Shown here: one piece after another, positions 35,823 through 44,793 of the stretch
Layout: each line of letters opens with the position of its first letter
Position numbering within the stretch: the first letter of the stretch is position 1
DNA from: Sciscionella sediminilitoris
Lineage (GTDB): Bacteria > Actinomycetota > Actinomycetes > Mycobacteriales > Pseudonocardiaceae
DNA length: 44,831 nt
NCBI RefSeq assembly: GCF_000737195.2
Contig: NZ_JALM01000086.1
Location: forward strand, 1-44,831
Direction: 5' to 3'
Position numbers and translations under genes: made by a program
The notes under the pieces: generated by a model
The model's database searches: none
Told to the model about the DNA's origin: nothing
What the model saw: the letters and a program-made list of their open reading frames with translations, nothing else

Positions 35823-37043
35823 TCAGCCCGCATCGATCTGCGGTCGCACCTCGGGTGCCCCTCTGGGCTGATCCCGACCCCGAGACATCTGCAGGATTCC
35901 CCCGACCCCGGCGAGCAGCAGCCCGCCCGCCCCGGACGCGACGAAGCCCCACACCGGACCGGCCGCGTCGAGCACGGCACCGATCAGCGGCTGGCCGATG
36001 GCGAGCCCGAGGGTGTTCGCCGAGGCCGCGAGGCCCATCGCCTCACCGCGCGCCTGCACCGGAGCCAGCGCCATGACCCGTTCGTTGTAGGTGGCGATCG
36101 TCGGGGCACAGGCGAGATTGCTGGGGAACCAGACGATGGCGAGCACCCACCAGTCGTGCCCGGCGAGCCCGACCGGAACGGTGAGCCCGGCGAGCACGAG
36201 CAGCAGGATCACCGGGGAGATTCCGCTCGGCCGCGCCCCGTAGATGATCCCGCCGGTCGCGGATGCCACGCACATCAGCGCGACGACCAGACCCGTCCAG
36301 CCGACCTCGCCGCCCTCGCGCAGCATCGCGACCGCGGCGAGCTCCGCCCCGGTGAGGGTGAACATCGCGCCGATCCCGATGGCGAACATCCCGATGATCG
36401 GCCCGCGCAGCCAGGTGCGCCGCGGTGGGCGGGCCTCCTCGACCTGTTCGTCCCCGCGCCGGATGCTCGGGTTGAGCACGCCGAGCGCGATCGCGGCGAG
36501 CACCATCGCGGCCCCGACCGCGATCATCGCGATGTTCGTGGAAAGCGTGGTACACAACCAGACCCCGAGCGCGGGCCCGATCATGTAGGTCAGCTCGACC
36601 GAGATGGAGTCGAGCGAAAGGGCCGAGCGGCGCTGCGCGATCGGCACCAGTGCGGCGACCGCCTGCCTGCCGACCGACATCACCGGCAGGGCGAGCACCC
36701 CGCTGACGAACGCGGCGGGCAACAGCGCGCCGTAGGGCAGCATCCAGGCGAAGCCCCAGAACGCCGCCTCGGCTGCCGCGGTCACCACGAGCAGCTTGTA
36801 CAGGCCCGCCGAATCGAGCACCCTGCCGAGCAACGGCGAGCCGACCGCGACCCCGATCGTCACCGAGGCGGCGGCGAACCCCGCAGCGGCGTAGCCGTGT
36901 TTGAGGCCGAGCACCACGTGCAGGGTCATCACCATGCCCGTCGCCACGAGCGGGATGCGGGCGAACATCAGCGTGGCGAACAACGTCACCGCTCCCTTGG
37001 CGGCGAACACTTCCCGATACGACCTCAGCGACACACCCTCCAT
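35823..37043 (-). CDS. MFS transporter, 12 helices
   Basis: 406-aa major facilitator with about 12 membrane helices. It begins SYREVFAAKGAVTLFATLMFARIPLV, has GSPLLGRVLDSAGLYK in the conserved loop 2-3, a central basic loop (RRGDEQVEEARPPRRTWLRG), and ends with a short hydrophilic tail containing SRGRDQPRG. It resembles uncharacterised exporters of actinobacteria. The substrate is unknown. The ATG at 37043 is preferred to a TTG six codons upstream. It is divergent from the fur-katA operon. Confidence 0.85.
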   Translation of the reverse strand: MEGVSLRSYREVFAAKGAVTLFATLMFARIPLVATGMVMTLHVVLGLKHGYAAAGFAAASVTIGVAVGSPLLGRVLDSAGLYKLLVVTAAAEAAFWGFAWMLPYGALLPAAFVSGVLALPVMSVGRQAVAALVPIAQRRSALSLDSISVELTYMIGPALGVWLCTTLSTNIAMIAVGAAMVLAAIALGVLNPSIRRGDEQVEEARPPRRTWLRGPIIGMFAIGIGAMFTLTGAELAAVAMLREGGEVGWTGLVVALMCVASATGGIIYGARPSGISPVILLLVLAGLTVPVGLAGHDWWVLAIVWFPSNLACAPTIATYNERVMALAPVQARGEAMGLAASANTLGLAIGQPLIGAVLDAAGPVWGFVASGAGGLLLAGVGGILQMSRGRDQPRGAPEVRPQIDAG

Positions 37044-37094
37044 TCTGGTACGCAGGTGCAAGCGGGTTCCGGCCGCACCTCCGGGCGAGTTAAC

Positions 37095-37112
37095 TTGACT
37101 AATTCCAGAAAA
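37095..37112 (+). promoter_or_regulatory. FurA-box-like promoter element of fur-katA
   Basis: TTGACTAATTCCAGAAAA matches the AT-rich element overlapping the -35 region of furA promoters of mycobacteria and streptomycetes, as I remember it. It lies about 20 bp upstream of the fur start, so Fur autoregulation is likely. A clear -10 is not seen. Confidence 0.6.
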
Positions 37113-37132
37113 CGTGATGTGGTTGGGGCATC

Positions 37133-37618
37133 ATGGTTCCCTCGATCCACTACGCAGACAACGCGGATGTCGAACGACTCCGCGCGGCCGGTCTGCGGGT
37201 CACCGCGCCCCGGCTCGCGGTGCTGCGCTGGCTCGCCGATCACCCGCACACCACGGCGGATCAGGTCGCCGGCGGGGTGCGCGATGAACTCGGCACGGTG
37301 TCCACGCAGGCGATCTACGACGTGCTGCACGCGTGCAATCGCGCGCGGCTGGTGCGCCGGATCGAACCGGCCGGGCATCCCGCGAGGTACGAGACGCGAA
37401 CCGGGGACAATCACCATCACCTGGTGTGCCGGGGCTGCGGCCGTACCGAGGATGTGGACTGCACGGTCGGTCCGGCGCCCTGTCTCGAACCGGCCGACAC
37501 CGCGGGCTTCAGCCTCGACGAGGCCGAGGTGATCTTCTGGGGCTACTGCCCGGACTGCCGCCGTGTACGGGAAATCGACGGAACACCCACCACGATGATG
37601 AAGGAGGCATCGGCGTGA
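37133..37618 (+). CDS. Fur family peroxide-type regulator
   Basis: 161-aa Fur protein (FurA/CatR type). The winged helix spans about 15-75 ([39 protein letters not shown]). The metal region is [12 protein letters not shown] (His94-96, Cys99, Cys102), and a second pair is Cys139/Cys142 in YCPDC, forming the structural zinc site. Such proteins repress a neighbouring catalase gene until peroxide oxidises the metal site. Its stop overlaps the catalase start (GTGA), so the two are translated together. Confidence 0.93.
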   Translation: MVPSIHYADNADVERLRAAGLRVTAPRLAVLRWLADHPHTTADQVAGGVRDELGTVSTQAIYDVLHACNRARLVRRIEPAGHPARYETRTGDNHHHLVCRGCGRTEDVDCTVGPAPCLEPADTAGFSLDEAEVIFWGYCPDCRRVREIDGTPTTMMKEASA

Positions 37619-39054
37619 CTGCCGCCAAGCCAACCACCACGAACGCCGGTATTCCGGTAGGCAGCGATGACCATTCGCTCACCGCGGGCACGAACGGCCC
37701 GATCCTGCTGCAGGACCACTACCTGATCGAGAAGCTGGCCCAGTTCAACCGGGAGCGCGTGCCGGAGCGGGTCGTGCACGCCAAGGGCGGTGGCGCGTTC
37801 GGTTTCCTCGAGGTCACCGAGGACGTCAGCCAGTTCACCAAGGCCGCGCTTTTCCAGAAGGGTGCCAAGACCGACTCCCTGGTGCGGTTCTCCACCGTCG
37901 CGGGCGAGAACGGTTCCCCGGACACCTGGCGGGACCCGCGCGGTTTCGCGATGAAGTTCTACACCGAAGAGGGCAACTACGACCTCGTCGGGAACAACAC
38001 CCCGGTGTTCTTCATCCGGGACACCATCAAGTTCCCCGACTTCATCCACTCGCAGAAGCGCCGCGCGGACACCCACCTGCGGGACAACAACATGCAGTGG
38101 GACTTCTGGTCGCTCACCCCGGAGTCGGCGCACCAGGTGACCTGGCTGATGGGGGATCGCGGGCTGCCGGATTCCTGGCGGAACATGAACGGCTACGGCT
38201 CGCACACCTACCTGTGGGAGAACGCCGGCGGCGAGAAGTTCTGGGTCAAGTACCACTTCAAGACCGACCAGGGCATCGGCTACCTCACCCAGTCCCAGGC
38301 CGATGAGCTCGCCGGAACCGATGCGGACTACCACATCCGGGACCTCTATGACGCGATCAAGCGCGGGGACCACCCGAGCTGGACCGTGTACGTGCAGGTC
38401 ATGCCGTACGAGGACGCGGCGGACTACCGGTTCAACCCGTTCGACCTGACCAAGGTGTGGCCGCACGGCGACTACCCGCTGATCAAGGTCGGCCGCTGGG
38501 TGCTCAACCGCAACCCGGAGAACTACCACACCGACATCGAGCTCGCCTCGTTCGAGCCGTCCAACCTGGTGCCCGGAATCGGGACCTCCCCGGACAAGAT
38601 GCTGCAGGGCCGGCTGTTCGGTTACGCGGACGCGCACCGCTACCGCATCGGCACGAACTACATGGACCTTCCGGTCAACCGTCCGCAGTCCCCGGTGCAC
38701 TCGTACGCCAAGGACGGCGCGATGCGGTTCCAGAACACCGGCGACCCGGTGTACTCGCCGAACTCCTTCGGCGGGGCGCGCGCGGCCGTGAACGACGATG
38801 TGGCGACCTACGGCATCGAGCAGGAGATCGTCCGCTCCGCCTACCGCCTGCACTCCGAGGACGACGACTTCGGTCAGCCGAACACCCTGGTGAACAAGGT
38901 GATGAACGAGGAAGAGCGCGAGCGCCTCATCGGCAATGTGACCGGGCACCTCTCCGGCGGCGTGGAAGGCGAGGTCCTCGACCGTGCGCTGCAGTACTGG
39001 CGCAATGTCGACAAGACGATCGGCGACCGGATCGCGAGCAGCTTCGGCAAGTGA
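37615..39054 (+). CDS. katA: Monofunctional heme catalase
   Basis: 479-aa small-subunit catalase. Catalytic His55 is in [11 protein letters not shown], the distal Asn in [14 protein letters not shown] (127/128), and the proximal heme ligand Tyr337 in [12 protein letters not shown]. Length and motifs fit clade 3 enzymes, with no C-terminal flavodoxin-like domain. The GTG start overlaps the fur stop, and AAGGAGG precedes it. It decomposes hydrogen peroxide in the cytosol and should be induced through the upstream Fur protein. A strong terminator follows. Confidence 0.97.
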   Translation: MTAAKPTTTNAGIPVGSDDHSLTAGTNGPILLQDHYLIEKLAQFNRERVPERVVHAKGGGAFGFLEVTEDVSQFTKAALFQKGAKTDSLVRFSTVAGENGSPDTWRDPRGFAMKFYTEEGNYDLVGNNTPVFFIRDTIKFPDFIHSQKRRADTHLRDNNMQWDFWSLTPESAHQVTWLMGDRGLPDSWRNMNGYGSHTYLWENAGGEKFWVKYHFKTDQGIGYLTQSQADELAGTDADYHIRDLYDAIKRGDHPSWTVYVQVMPYEDAADYRFNPFDLTKVWPHGDYPLIKVGRWVLNRNPENYHTDIELASFEPSNLVPGIGTSPDKMLQGRLFGYADAHRYRIGTNYMDLPVNRPQSPVHSYAKDGAMRFQNTGDPVYSPNSFGGARAAVNDDVATYGIEQEIVRSAYRLHSEDDDFGQPNTLVNKVMNEEERERLIGNVTGHLSGGVEGEVLDRALQYWRNVDKTIGDRIASSFGK

Positions 39055-39483
39055 TCCTTCCGCGTTCGCGGTAGCCACAACGGCCCGGTGACCTCCATGG
39101 TCGCCGGGCCGTTCGGTTGTCCGGGCGCGGTTGCCCGGCAGGGTGCGTGATTTTAGCGGTTACCAATCCGTATTGTTATTCCTACTGGAAAGGAAAGTGC
39201 GATCGAGGTACGCACGATCGGGGCTCCCGTCGAATAATTCGTTCGGGGAAATTGATTCCCTGCCGCGGTGACGGTTTCCACCCGTGTGGGTTCAGCACGC
39301 GCACAATCGCGATTACGCGTCACACGCCAGGGGAGTACCCGAACCGATAGTGAGTGAATATCGCGGTAGCGCACCGTATTCGAAAAAGGCGTGACGCATT
39401 TTCCCGGGGGTGGTGCGCGGGTCGAGTGCGGCCGCAAGATATGTGCCGTCCACGACGTTTTTCCGAACCCCGGGAGGGCATCG
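39055..39483. other. Long intergenic region without a recognised gene
   Basis: 429 bp between katA and a secreted-protein gene. After the catalase terminator it is clearly richer in A/T than its surroundings. It contains a few weak hairpins (for example GGGAA-ATTGA-TTCCC near 39260) and a possible -10 TATTGT at 39171-39176. That could give a leader RNA of about 300 nt for the secreted protein. I looked for the ydaO/c-di-AMP riboswitch common before actinobacterial cell-wall genes and did not find its conserved blocks. No open frame looks real. Confidence 0.5.
39079..39113 (+). terminator. Terminator of fur-katA
   Basis: AACGGCCCGG (39079-39088) pairs perfectly with CCGGGCCGTT (39104-39113), extended inward by a T-G pair and GACC/GGTC around a 5-nt loop. 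It starts 25 nt past the catalase stop. Confidence 0.8.
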
Positions 39484-39975
39484 GTGTCCACGAAACCTTT
39501 GATGAAGGCGCTGGTCGCGACCACGACCGCCGCTGTCATCGCCGTATCGGGCGTCAGCGTAGCGAGCGCGGCGCCACAGGCCGGAAGCGGGGTGGCCACG
39601 AGTTCGACCCACGTTCTCGACAAGGGCACGGCGAAAAAGCTGTGGCACGAACTGACTTCGGCGGCCGAGCAGCGGGACGCCCCTACGGTGAAACAGACCG
39701 CGAGCCACATCCTCGACGGTCTCCCGCAGACCCGTTCGCCTGCCCAGGCGAAGGAGTTCACCAAGGCGCGCTCCCTGACCGCGAAGTTGCCCGATCGTAC
39801 GCTGAAAGCAGGTGGTAGCAATCCATTGTGCGGGCTGATCGCCTCGGTTGCCGGTGTGGTCGGCAACCTGTTGAACAGCCTGCTCGGTGCCGGGCTTCCG
39901 TTGCCCGATGTGGGCAAACTGTGCGCCTCGGTACCCGGCGCACCGGATCTGCCGAAGCCGGTCCCGGCAGGCTGA
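39484..39975 (+). CDS. Small secreted protein with NPLC motif, paralogue A
   Basis: 163-aa exported protein. The signal peptide spans about 1-30 (MKALVATTTAAVIAVSGVS, cut near ASA-AP). The mature part is a helical stretch followed by GGSNPLCGLIAS, a hydrophobic helix, LPLPDVGKLC and a Pro-rich tail. It shares the frame SP-x-QA..AR..K..A-x-NPLC...LPD..C with the next gene, so the two are paralogues. The two cysteines probably form a disulfide. The GTG at 39484 follows GGGAGGG (39472-39478). I do not know a function; an envelope or surface role is a guess. Confidence 0.75.
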   Translation: MSTKPLMKALVATTTAAVIAVSGVSVASAAPQAGSGVATSSTHVLDKGTAKKLWHELTSAAEQRDAPTVKQTASHILDGLPQTRSPAQAKEFTKARSLTAKLPDRTLKAGGSNPLCGLIASVAGVVGNLLNSLLGAGLPLPDVGKLCASVPGAPDLPKPVPAG

Positions 39976-40000
39976 GAACCGAAACTCACTCCCATACCGC

Positions 40001-40030
40001 GAGGGGCGCCCGTCGATTCGGGCGCCCCTC
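40001..40030 (+). terminator. Strong terminator between the two secreted-protein genes
   Basis: GAGGGGCGCCCG and CGGGCGCCCCTC form a perfect 12-bp stem with a TCGATT loop, 25 nt after the stop of paralogue A. No long T-run follows. Confidence 0.8.
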
Positions 40031-40108
40031 CTTCGGGTGGTTTCGGCTTGCTGGATCAATTTCGTGCGATAGGTTCCGGCGCAGTCGTCATCAATAGGGA
40101 GTATCGAT

Positions 40109-40519
40109 ATGTGGAAACGGACCATCGCGACCGCGGCCCTTACCGCCCTGACCTTCGGCACCTTCGGTGCGGTGGGTGCGGCGACGGCGAGCGCGCAGGA
40201 GCAGCCGGTGAACCCGGTCGCCGTGGTGCAGCCCGCCGCCGATCAGGCGCACAGCCTGCAGGACAAGGCCCGCGCGCTGCTCGGCAAGCTCGAAGCGGTC
40301 AAGCTTCCGGCGAACTCCCCGAAGCAGGCGCAGGTCGACGCGGCGCGCTCGATGCTGAACTCGGTGCTCGCACAGCCGAAGGTCACCGCGGGCAACCCGC
40401 TCTGCGATGTGGTGAACACCGTGCTGAACACCGCCTACGAGCTGATGCTCAAGATCGGCATCCCGAACGGCCCGGACATCGGCCTGCCCGACTTCCCGAA
40501 CCCCTGCCGCGGCATGTGA
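40109..40519 (+). CDS. Small secreted protein with NPLC motif, paralogue B
   Basis: 136-aa exported protein. The signal peptide spans about 1-29 (ending TASAQEQ). The mature part begins with a helical section (SLQDKARALLGKLEAVKLP), then SPKQAQVDAARSML, AGNPLCDVVNTVLN, and GLPDFPNPC close to the C-terminus. The layout matches the preceding gene, with two cysteines in similar places. The ATG at 40109 has GGGAG about 10 nt upstream. Its own transcription unit is likely because a strong terminator separates it from paralogue A. Confidence 0.75.
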   Translation: MWKRTIATAALTALTFGTFGAVGAATASAQEQPVNPVAVVQPAADQAHSLQDKARALLGKLEAVKLPANSPKQAQVDAARSMLNSVLAQPKVTAGNPLCDVVNTVLNTAYELMLKIGIPNGPDIGLPDFPNPCRGM

Positions 40520-40531
40520 GCAGGCAGCGGT

Positions 40532-41425
40532 TCAGCGCAGGGCCGCGAGCAACTTCTCGGCGTGATCGAGGGTTTGTTCCGGTTCCCCGGTCACACTCTG
40601 CAGGTTGACCAGCACATGCTCGATTCCGGTTCCGTCGAGTAGCCCGCCGGTGAGCGCGATGACCGTATCGAGGTCCGCGCTTGCCGGCGGGTTGATCCGC
40701 AGCACCGTCTCGATGCGCGCGGGATCCCGGCCCGCCGCGCGCGCCTGCTCGTCGATCCGCTCCCGCCGCTCGCGCAGTAGCCGGATGGTGTCCGGCTCGG
40801 CATCGGTCACCATGGGCAGCCAGCCGTCCGCGCGTTTCCCGATCCGGTCGAGCGCCGCATCGCCGAACGCCGAGAGGTAGACCGGCGGATGCGGTCGCTG
40901 CGCGGGCCGCAGTTCCTCCCGGGTCGCCGGGACGGTCCACAACTGCCCCGTGTACTCCGCGGTGCTCTCCGTCCACAGGGTTTCCAGCGCGTCCAGGCTC
41001 TCGTCGAGCCGTTTGCCGCGCCGTTCGAACGGCACTCCCATGGCCGCGTACTCCTCTGGGGACCAGCCGATGCCGAAACCCGCGAGCAACCGTCCCGCGC
41101 TGATCAGGTCGATCGTGGTCAGGATGCGGGCCAGGAACGCGGGCGGGTACAGCGGGGAGACCAGCACATTGCTGCCGAGCCGGACCCGGTCCGTGTGTGC
41201 CGCGGCCACGCTGAGCAGCGCGAACGGATCGAGCCGCTGCCGGTACTGCTTCGGGATCCCGGAGGTTCCCGGATAGGGCACGGACGGCTGCGCCGGGGCG
41301 ATCAGCCGCTCGGCGACCCACAGGCTGTGCACCCCCAGCTGTTCCGCTCGGTCGGCGAACCAGCCGACCCGGTCCGCGTACTGTGCGTGTGCGCCGAACT
41401 GCGGCAGTGAGATCCCAAGCTCCAT
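40532..41425 (-). CDS. Luciferase-like (LLM class, probably F420-dependent) oxidoreductase
   Basis: 297-aa TIM-barrel flavin or F420 enzyme of the LLM family. Motifs are MELGISLPQFGAHAQ, WVAERLIAPAQPSVPYPG, VRLGSNVLVSPLYPPAFLAR, GRLLAGFGIGWSPEEYAAMG and a C-terminal GTGIEHVLVNLQ. This subgroup in actinobacteria mostly uses F420 rather than FMN, but the cofactor cannot be settled from sequence. The ATG at 41425 gives the usual family start. The gene ends 12 bp from the convergent secreted protein gene. Confidence 0.88.
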   Translation of the reverse strand: MELGISLPQFGAHAQYADRVGWFADRAEQLGVHSLWVAERLIAPAQPSVPYPGTSGIPKQYRQRLDPFALLSVAAAHTDRVRLGSNVLVSPLYPPAFLARILTTIDLISAGRLLAGFGIGWSPEEYAAMGVPFERRGKRLDESLDALETLWTESTAEYTGQLWTVPATREELRPAQRPHPPVYLSAFGDAALDRIGKRADGWLPMVTDAEPDTIRLLRERRERIDEQARAAGRDPARIETVLRINPPASADLDTVIALTGGLLDGTGIEHVLVNLQSVTGEPEQTLDHAEKLLAALR

Positions 41426-41468
41426 GTGATCACGAACACGGCGCACCCGCTCCGGCATTCCCGGACCG

Positions 41469-42203
41469 CTACGCGTTGACCCCGCCGTCCACGGTGATCG
41501 CGGTACCGGTGATGACCTTGCCGCCATCGCCTGCGAGGTGGGCGACCGTGGCGGCGATGTCCTCGGCGGCGCCGTAGTGCCCGATCGGGATGCTCGCCAG
41601 TTTGCTCTGGTCGGCCCCGCTGGCCGGGTTCATCTCGGTGTCGGTGTTCCCGGGGTGCACCAGGTTGGCGGTGATGCCGCGCGGGGCGAGGTCACGCGCG
41701 ATGGCCTTGGTGAACCCGCTCAGCGCGGATTTGCTCGTCGCATAGCTGGTCAGTCCCTCGGTGCCGACGTATTCGGCGAGGCAGCTGCCGATGCTGATGA
41801 TGCGCCCGCCGTCGCCGAGGTGGTCCACCGCCGCGCGCACGGCCACGAACACCGAACGCAGGTGCACGTCGATGGCCTCGTCGAACTGGTCAAGCCCGAT
41901 CTCGTCGATGCGCCCGGTCGGGAAGATTCCCGCGCTGTTGACCAGGATGTCGAGCCTGCCGAACTCGTCAACGGTACGGGTGACGGCATCGCGCACCGCG
42001 GCCATGTCCCGCGCGGGTGCGGGGATCGCGCGGCTTTTCCGGCCCAGCGCACCGATCTTGCCCGCCACTTCCTGGGCCCGCTCGGCCGAGCTGTTGTAGG
42101 TGAGCGCGACATCCGCCCCCTCCTCGGCGAGCCGGGTCGCGATGGCCGCGCCGATTCCCCTGCTGCCGCCGGTGACGAGCGCAACCTTACCTGCAATACC
42201 CAT
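41469..42203 (-). CDS. SDR family oxidoreductase
   Basis: 244-aa classical short-chain dehydrogenase (FabG-like). Cofactor motif TGGSRGIG (11-18), NSAG (89-92), and catalytic Ser140, Tyr154 and Lys158 are present. NADP is suggested by the Arg after TGGS and by the absence of an acidic residue at the end of strand 2 (TYNSS). GAGGAG precedes the ATG at 42203. It is divergent from the TetR gene, whose product probably represses it. Substrate unknown. Confidence 0.9.
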   Translation of the reverse strand: MGIAGKVALVTGGSRGIGAAIATRLAEEGADVALTYNSSAERAQEVAGKIGALGRKSRAIPAPARDMAAVRDAVTRTVDEFGRLDILVNSAGIFPTGRIDEIGLDQFDEAIDVHLRSVFVAVRAAVDHLGDGGRIISIGSCLAEYVGTEGLTSYATSKSALSGFTKAIARDLAPRGITANLVHPGNTDTEMNPASGADQSKLASIPIGHYGAAEDIAATVAHLAGDGGKVITGTAITVDGGVNA

Positions 42204-42287
42204 CTGAACTCCTCGTAATTCTGCAACGGTCACTGCACAATGGATAGCATCGACTAGGCTAGGAGGTCAACAACGGAGAGGAGCGCC

Positions 42288-42899
42288 ATGCCAGCACCCG
42301 GCCGGCCACGCGGATTCGACCGCGACGCGGCACTGCGTTCGGCGCTGCGCCTGTTCTGGGAGCGTGGCTACGAGGCCGTCTCGATCAGCGAACTCACCGA
42401 GGCGATGGGGATCGGCGCGCGCAGCCTGTACACGGCCTTCGGCTGCAAGGAGGAGCTGTTCCGGGAAGCGGTGGAGCTCTACGGATGCACCCCGGGGCTG
42501 GGCACCGCGACCGAGCGGGCACTCGAGACGGCACCGAGCGCGCGCGCCGCGATCGAGGCGATGTTGCGCGACAACGCGGAGATCTACGCCGATCCGGAAA
42601 GTCCGCGCGGCTGCATGGTGGTGCTCTCGGCCACGAATGTCAGCGCGGACAACGAATCGGTGCGGCTGTTCCTCGAGCAGCGGCGGCGCGCGGTCGGCGA
42701 ATCGGTGCGCGCCCGGCTCGCCGCGGCCGAAGGGGAGATCCCCGCCTGTGCTGATCTCGACGCGCTCGCCGACTACGCGATGACCGTGCTCTTCGGCTTG
42801 TCCGTGCAGGCCAAGGACGGTGCCTCGGTGGCAGGGCTGCACAAGGTGATCGATGCGGCGATGCTCGGCTGGGACGGCATGATCAGAGCTTGCGCATGA
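42288..42899 (+). CDS. TetR family transcriptional regulator
   Basis: 203-aa repressor. The N-terminal helix-turn-helix (about 8-55) reads RGFDRDAALRSALRLFWERG, then SISELTEAMGIGARSLYTAFGCKEELF. The helical C-terminal half includes PRGCMVVLSATNVS, common in regulators of adjacent SDR genes. GGAGAGGAG precedes the ATG. It is divergent from the SDR; the 84-bp gap (42204-42287) has a -10-like TAGGCT at 42255-42260 but no clear palindrome. The 3' end overlaps the convergent MarR gene by 17 bp. Confidence 0.93.
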   Translation: MPAPGRPRGFDRDAALRSALRLFWERGYEAVSISELTEAMGIGARSLYTAFGCKEELFREAVELYGCTPGLGTATERALETAPSARAAIEAMLRDNAEIYADPESPRGCMVVLSATNVSADNESVRLFLEQRRRAVGESVRARLAAAEGEIPACADLDALADYAMTVLFGLSVQAKDGASVAGLHKVIDAAMLGWDGMIRACA

Positions 42900-43281
42900 T
42901 CCGGTCGAGGGTGGCGAGGTCATCCGGGTCGAGCGCGCTCAGCTCCGGGGGAGGCGCGAACAGGATCGCCTCGGCCTTCTCCACGACCCGTTTTCCGGCC
43001 TCGGTGATGGTGACGAGCTTGCGCCTGCGGTCCTCGGGATGCGCCTCGCGGGTCACGAGTCCGCGTTCCTCGAGGGCGTTCACGATCAGTGTGGTGTAGG
43101 GGCGGTCGTTGACGAGCATCCGGGAGAGTTCGCCGAGGGTGACCGGTTCACGGGCGATCCAGCGCAGCGCCTTGACCCGGACGAACGGCAGATCGGTGGC
43201 CTCGCTGACCTCGCGCCTGCGCTCATGGCGGTCCATCGTGAAGCCGCGCATGAGCAGCCATACCTCGGTGGGTGTCGTCAT
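42883..43281 (-). CDS. MarR family transcriptional regulator
   Basis: 132-aa MarR protein. The winged helix contains LGELSRMLVNDRPYTTLIVNALEERGLV and the wing REAHPEDRRRKLVTITEAGKRVV. Helices at both ends form the dimer. The ATG overlaps the stop of the MFS gene (ATGA), so it is made with the transporter and probably represses it through the site at 44723-44754. The effector is presumably an exported drug-like compound. Confidence 0.93.
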   Translation of the reverse strand: MTTPTEVWLLMRGFTMDRHERRREVSEATDLPFVRVKALRWIAREPVTLGELSRMLVNDRPYTTLIVNALEERGLVTREAHPEDRRRKLVTITEAGKRVVEKAEAILFAPPPELSALDPDDLATLDRIMRKL

Positions 43282-44708
43282 GCGGACCGGACCTCGCTTG
43301 GCTCCTGGGGAACGACGGCTGCGGCGCTCGCGACGGCCCTGCGGCCGGTGGTCAGGAGCGCGAGCACCACGATAGCCACGCCGATCGCGGCCATGATCCA
43401 CCACGTCAGCCTGCTCGCGTCGACGAAACCGCTGCCGAACGGGCCGGTGATGTTCGAGGTCACCACCGAGCCGAGGACCGCGACCCCGAGCGAGGCGCCG
43501 ACCTGCCTGCTCGTGGAGGCGACCGCGGCCGCGGTACCCGCCTGCGCGCGCGGCATTCCGGAGACGGCCGCGTTCGTGATCGGGGCGTTGACCATGCCGA
43601 ACCCGATACCGAACAGCAGGTAGGCCACGCCGAGGTAGAGCAGCGAGGTCTGGGTGCCGATCCCGGTGAGCATGATCCCGCCGCCGAGGATGCTCGCGCC
43701 CGCGATGAGCAGCGGGATCCGCGGCCCGACGCTGCCGACGATCCGGCCGGAGAGCGGCGCGAAGATCGCGTTCGCCGCGGCCATCGGAATGGTGAGCAGC
43801 CCCGCGTGCAGCGCCGAGAATCCGCGCACCGACTGCAGATACATCATGTTGAGGAACAGGAATCCGGACAGCGCGGCGAACGCGCAGATGGCGATCAGCG
43901 TGGCCCCGGAGAACGGGATGCTGCGGAAGAACCGCGGATTGAGCAGTGGTTCGGCGATCCGGCGCTCGTAGCCGATCAGGAACACGAGCGCGGCGAGGGC
44001 CACCGCGAAACAGCCGAGGATCAACGGGCTCGTCCAGCCGGTGTGCGGGCCCTCGATGATGCCGAAGGTCAGGCCGAGCAGCACGAGCATCACCGAGACC
44101 TGGCCGACCGGGTCGAGCCTGCGGGCGTGCTGGGCGCGCGATTCGGGCACGAACAGGGCCACGAGCAGCACCGCGAGCGCGGCGATCGGGACGTTGATCC
44201 AGAACACCGAACGCCAGCTCACCGCGTCCACGAGCACCCCGCCGAGCACCGGTCCGAGCGCCATGCTCAGCCCGATCACCCCGCCCCAGACGCCGATCGC
44301 GTTCGCCCGCTCGCGCGGGTCGGTGAAGGTGTTCGTGATGATCGACATGGCCACCGGGTTCAGCATCGAGCCGCCGATCGCCTGCAGCGCGCGGAACGCG
44401 ATGAGCAGGCCGGTGTTCGGGGCAATGCCGCAGAGCAGCGAGCCGATGCCGAACAGCACGAGGCCGATCTGGAAGGTGCGCTTGCGGCCCACCCGGTCGG
44501 CAACCGAACCGGAGAGCATCAGCAGGCTCGCGAGCACGATCGTGTAAGCGTCGATGGTCCACTGCAGGCTGGACAGCGAGGAACCGAGCTCGCGTTTGAT
44601 GGACGGCAGCGCGAGGTTCACGATCGTGTTGTCCAGCCCGACGATGAACAGGCTCATGCAGCAGATCGCGAGGATGAGTAGCCGCCGACGGCGCGAGAGC
44701 TCGCTCAA
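43278..44708 (-). CDS. MFS multidrug exporter (DHA2/EmrB-QacA type)
   Basis: 476-aa drug:proton antiporter of the 14-helix DHA2 type. Motif C-like GLSMALGPVLGGVLVD, motif A GSVADRVGRKRTFQIG, and the start LFIVGLDNTIVNLALPSIKREL are clear. The C-terminal helices end in a charged tail. The start codon appears to be TTG (44708), with GGAG 5 nt upstream. It is co-transcribed with the MarR regulator gene. Confidence 0.93.
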   Translation of the reverse strand: MSELSRRRRLLILAICCMSLFIVGLDNTIVNLALPSIKRELGSSLSSLQWTIDAYTIVLASLLMLSGSVADRVGRKRTFQIGLVLFGIGSLLCGIAPNTGLLIAFRALQAIGGSMLNPVAMSIITNTFTDPRERANAIGVWGGVIGLSMALGPVLGGVLVDAVSWRSVFWINVPIAALAVLLVALFVPESRAQHARRLDPVGQVSVMLVLLGLTFGIIEGPHTGWTSPLILGCFAVALAALVFLIGYERRIAEPLLNPRFFRSIPFSGATLIAICAFAALSGFLFLNMMYLQSVRGFSALHAGLLTIPMAAANAIFAPLSGRIVGSVGPRIPLLIAGASILGGGIMLTGIGTQTSLLYLGVAYLLFGIGFGMVNAPITNAAVSGMPRAQAGTAAAVASTSRQVGASLGVAVLGSVVTSNITGPFGSGFVDASRLTWWIMAAIGVAIVVLALLTTGRRAVASAAAVVPQEPSEVRSA

Positions 44709-44722
44709 CCCGGCTCCAATCG

Positions 44723-44754
44723 TTGTAGTTCTACAATCATTAACATGCTACAAC
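44723..44754. promoter_or_regulatory. MarR-type operator upstream of the MFS-marR operon
   Basis: TTGTAG-TT-CTACAA (44723-44736) is a perfect 6-2-6 inverted repeat. A further half site CTACAAC (44748-44754) also pairs with GTTGTAG at 44722-44728. The site lies 14-46 bp upstream of the MFS start. Confidence 0.7.
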
Positions 44755-44793
44755 TAACTGACCGTGCTGGCACTGTGTCCTGAGTAACCACGT

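Noticed and set aside
39114-39483. c-di-AMP (ydaO) riboswitch before the secreted-protein gene
   Set aside because: The position would suit it, but the conserved sequence blocks of that class were not seen.
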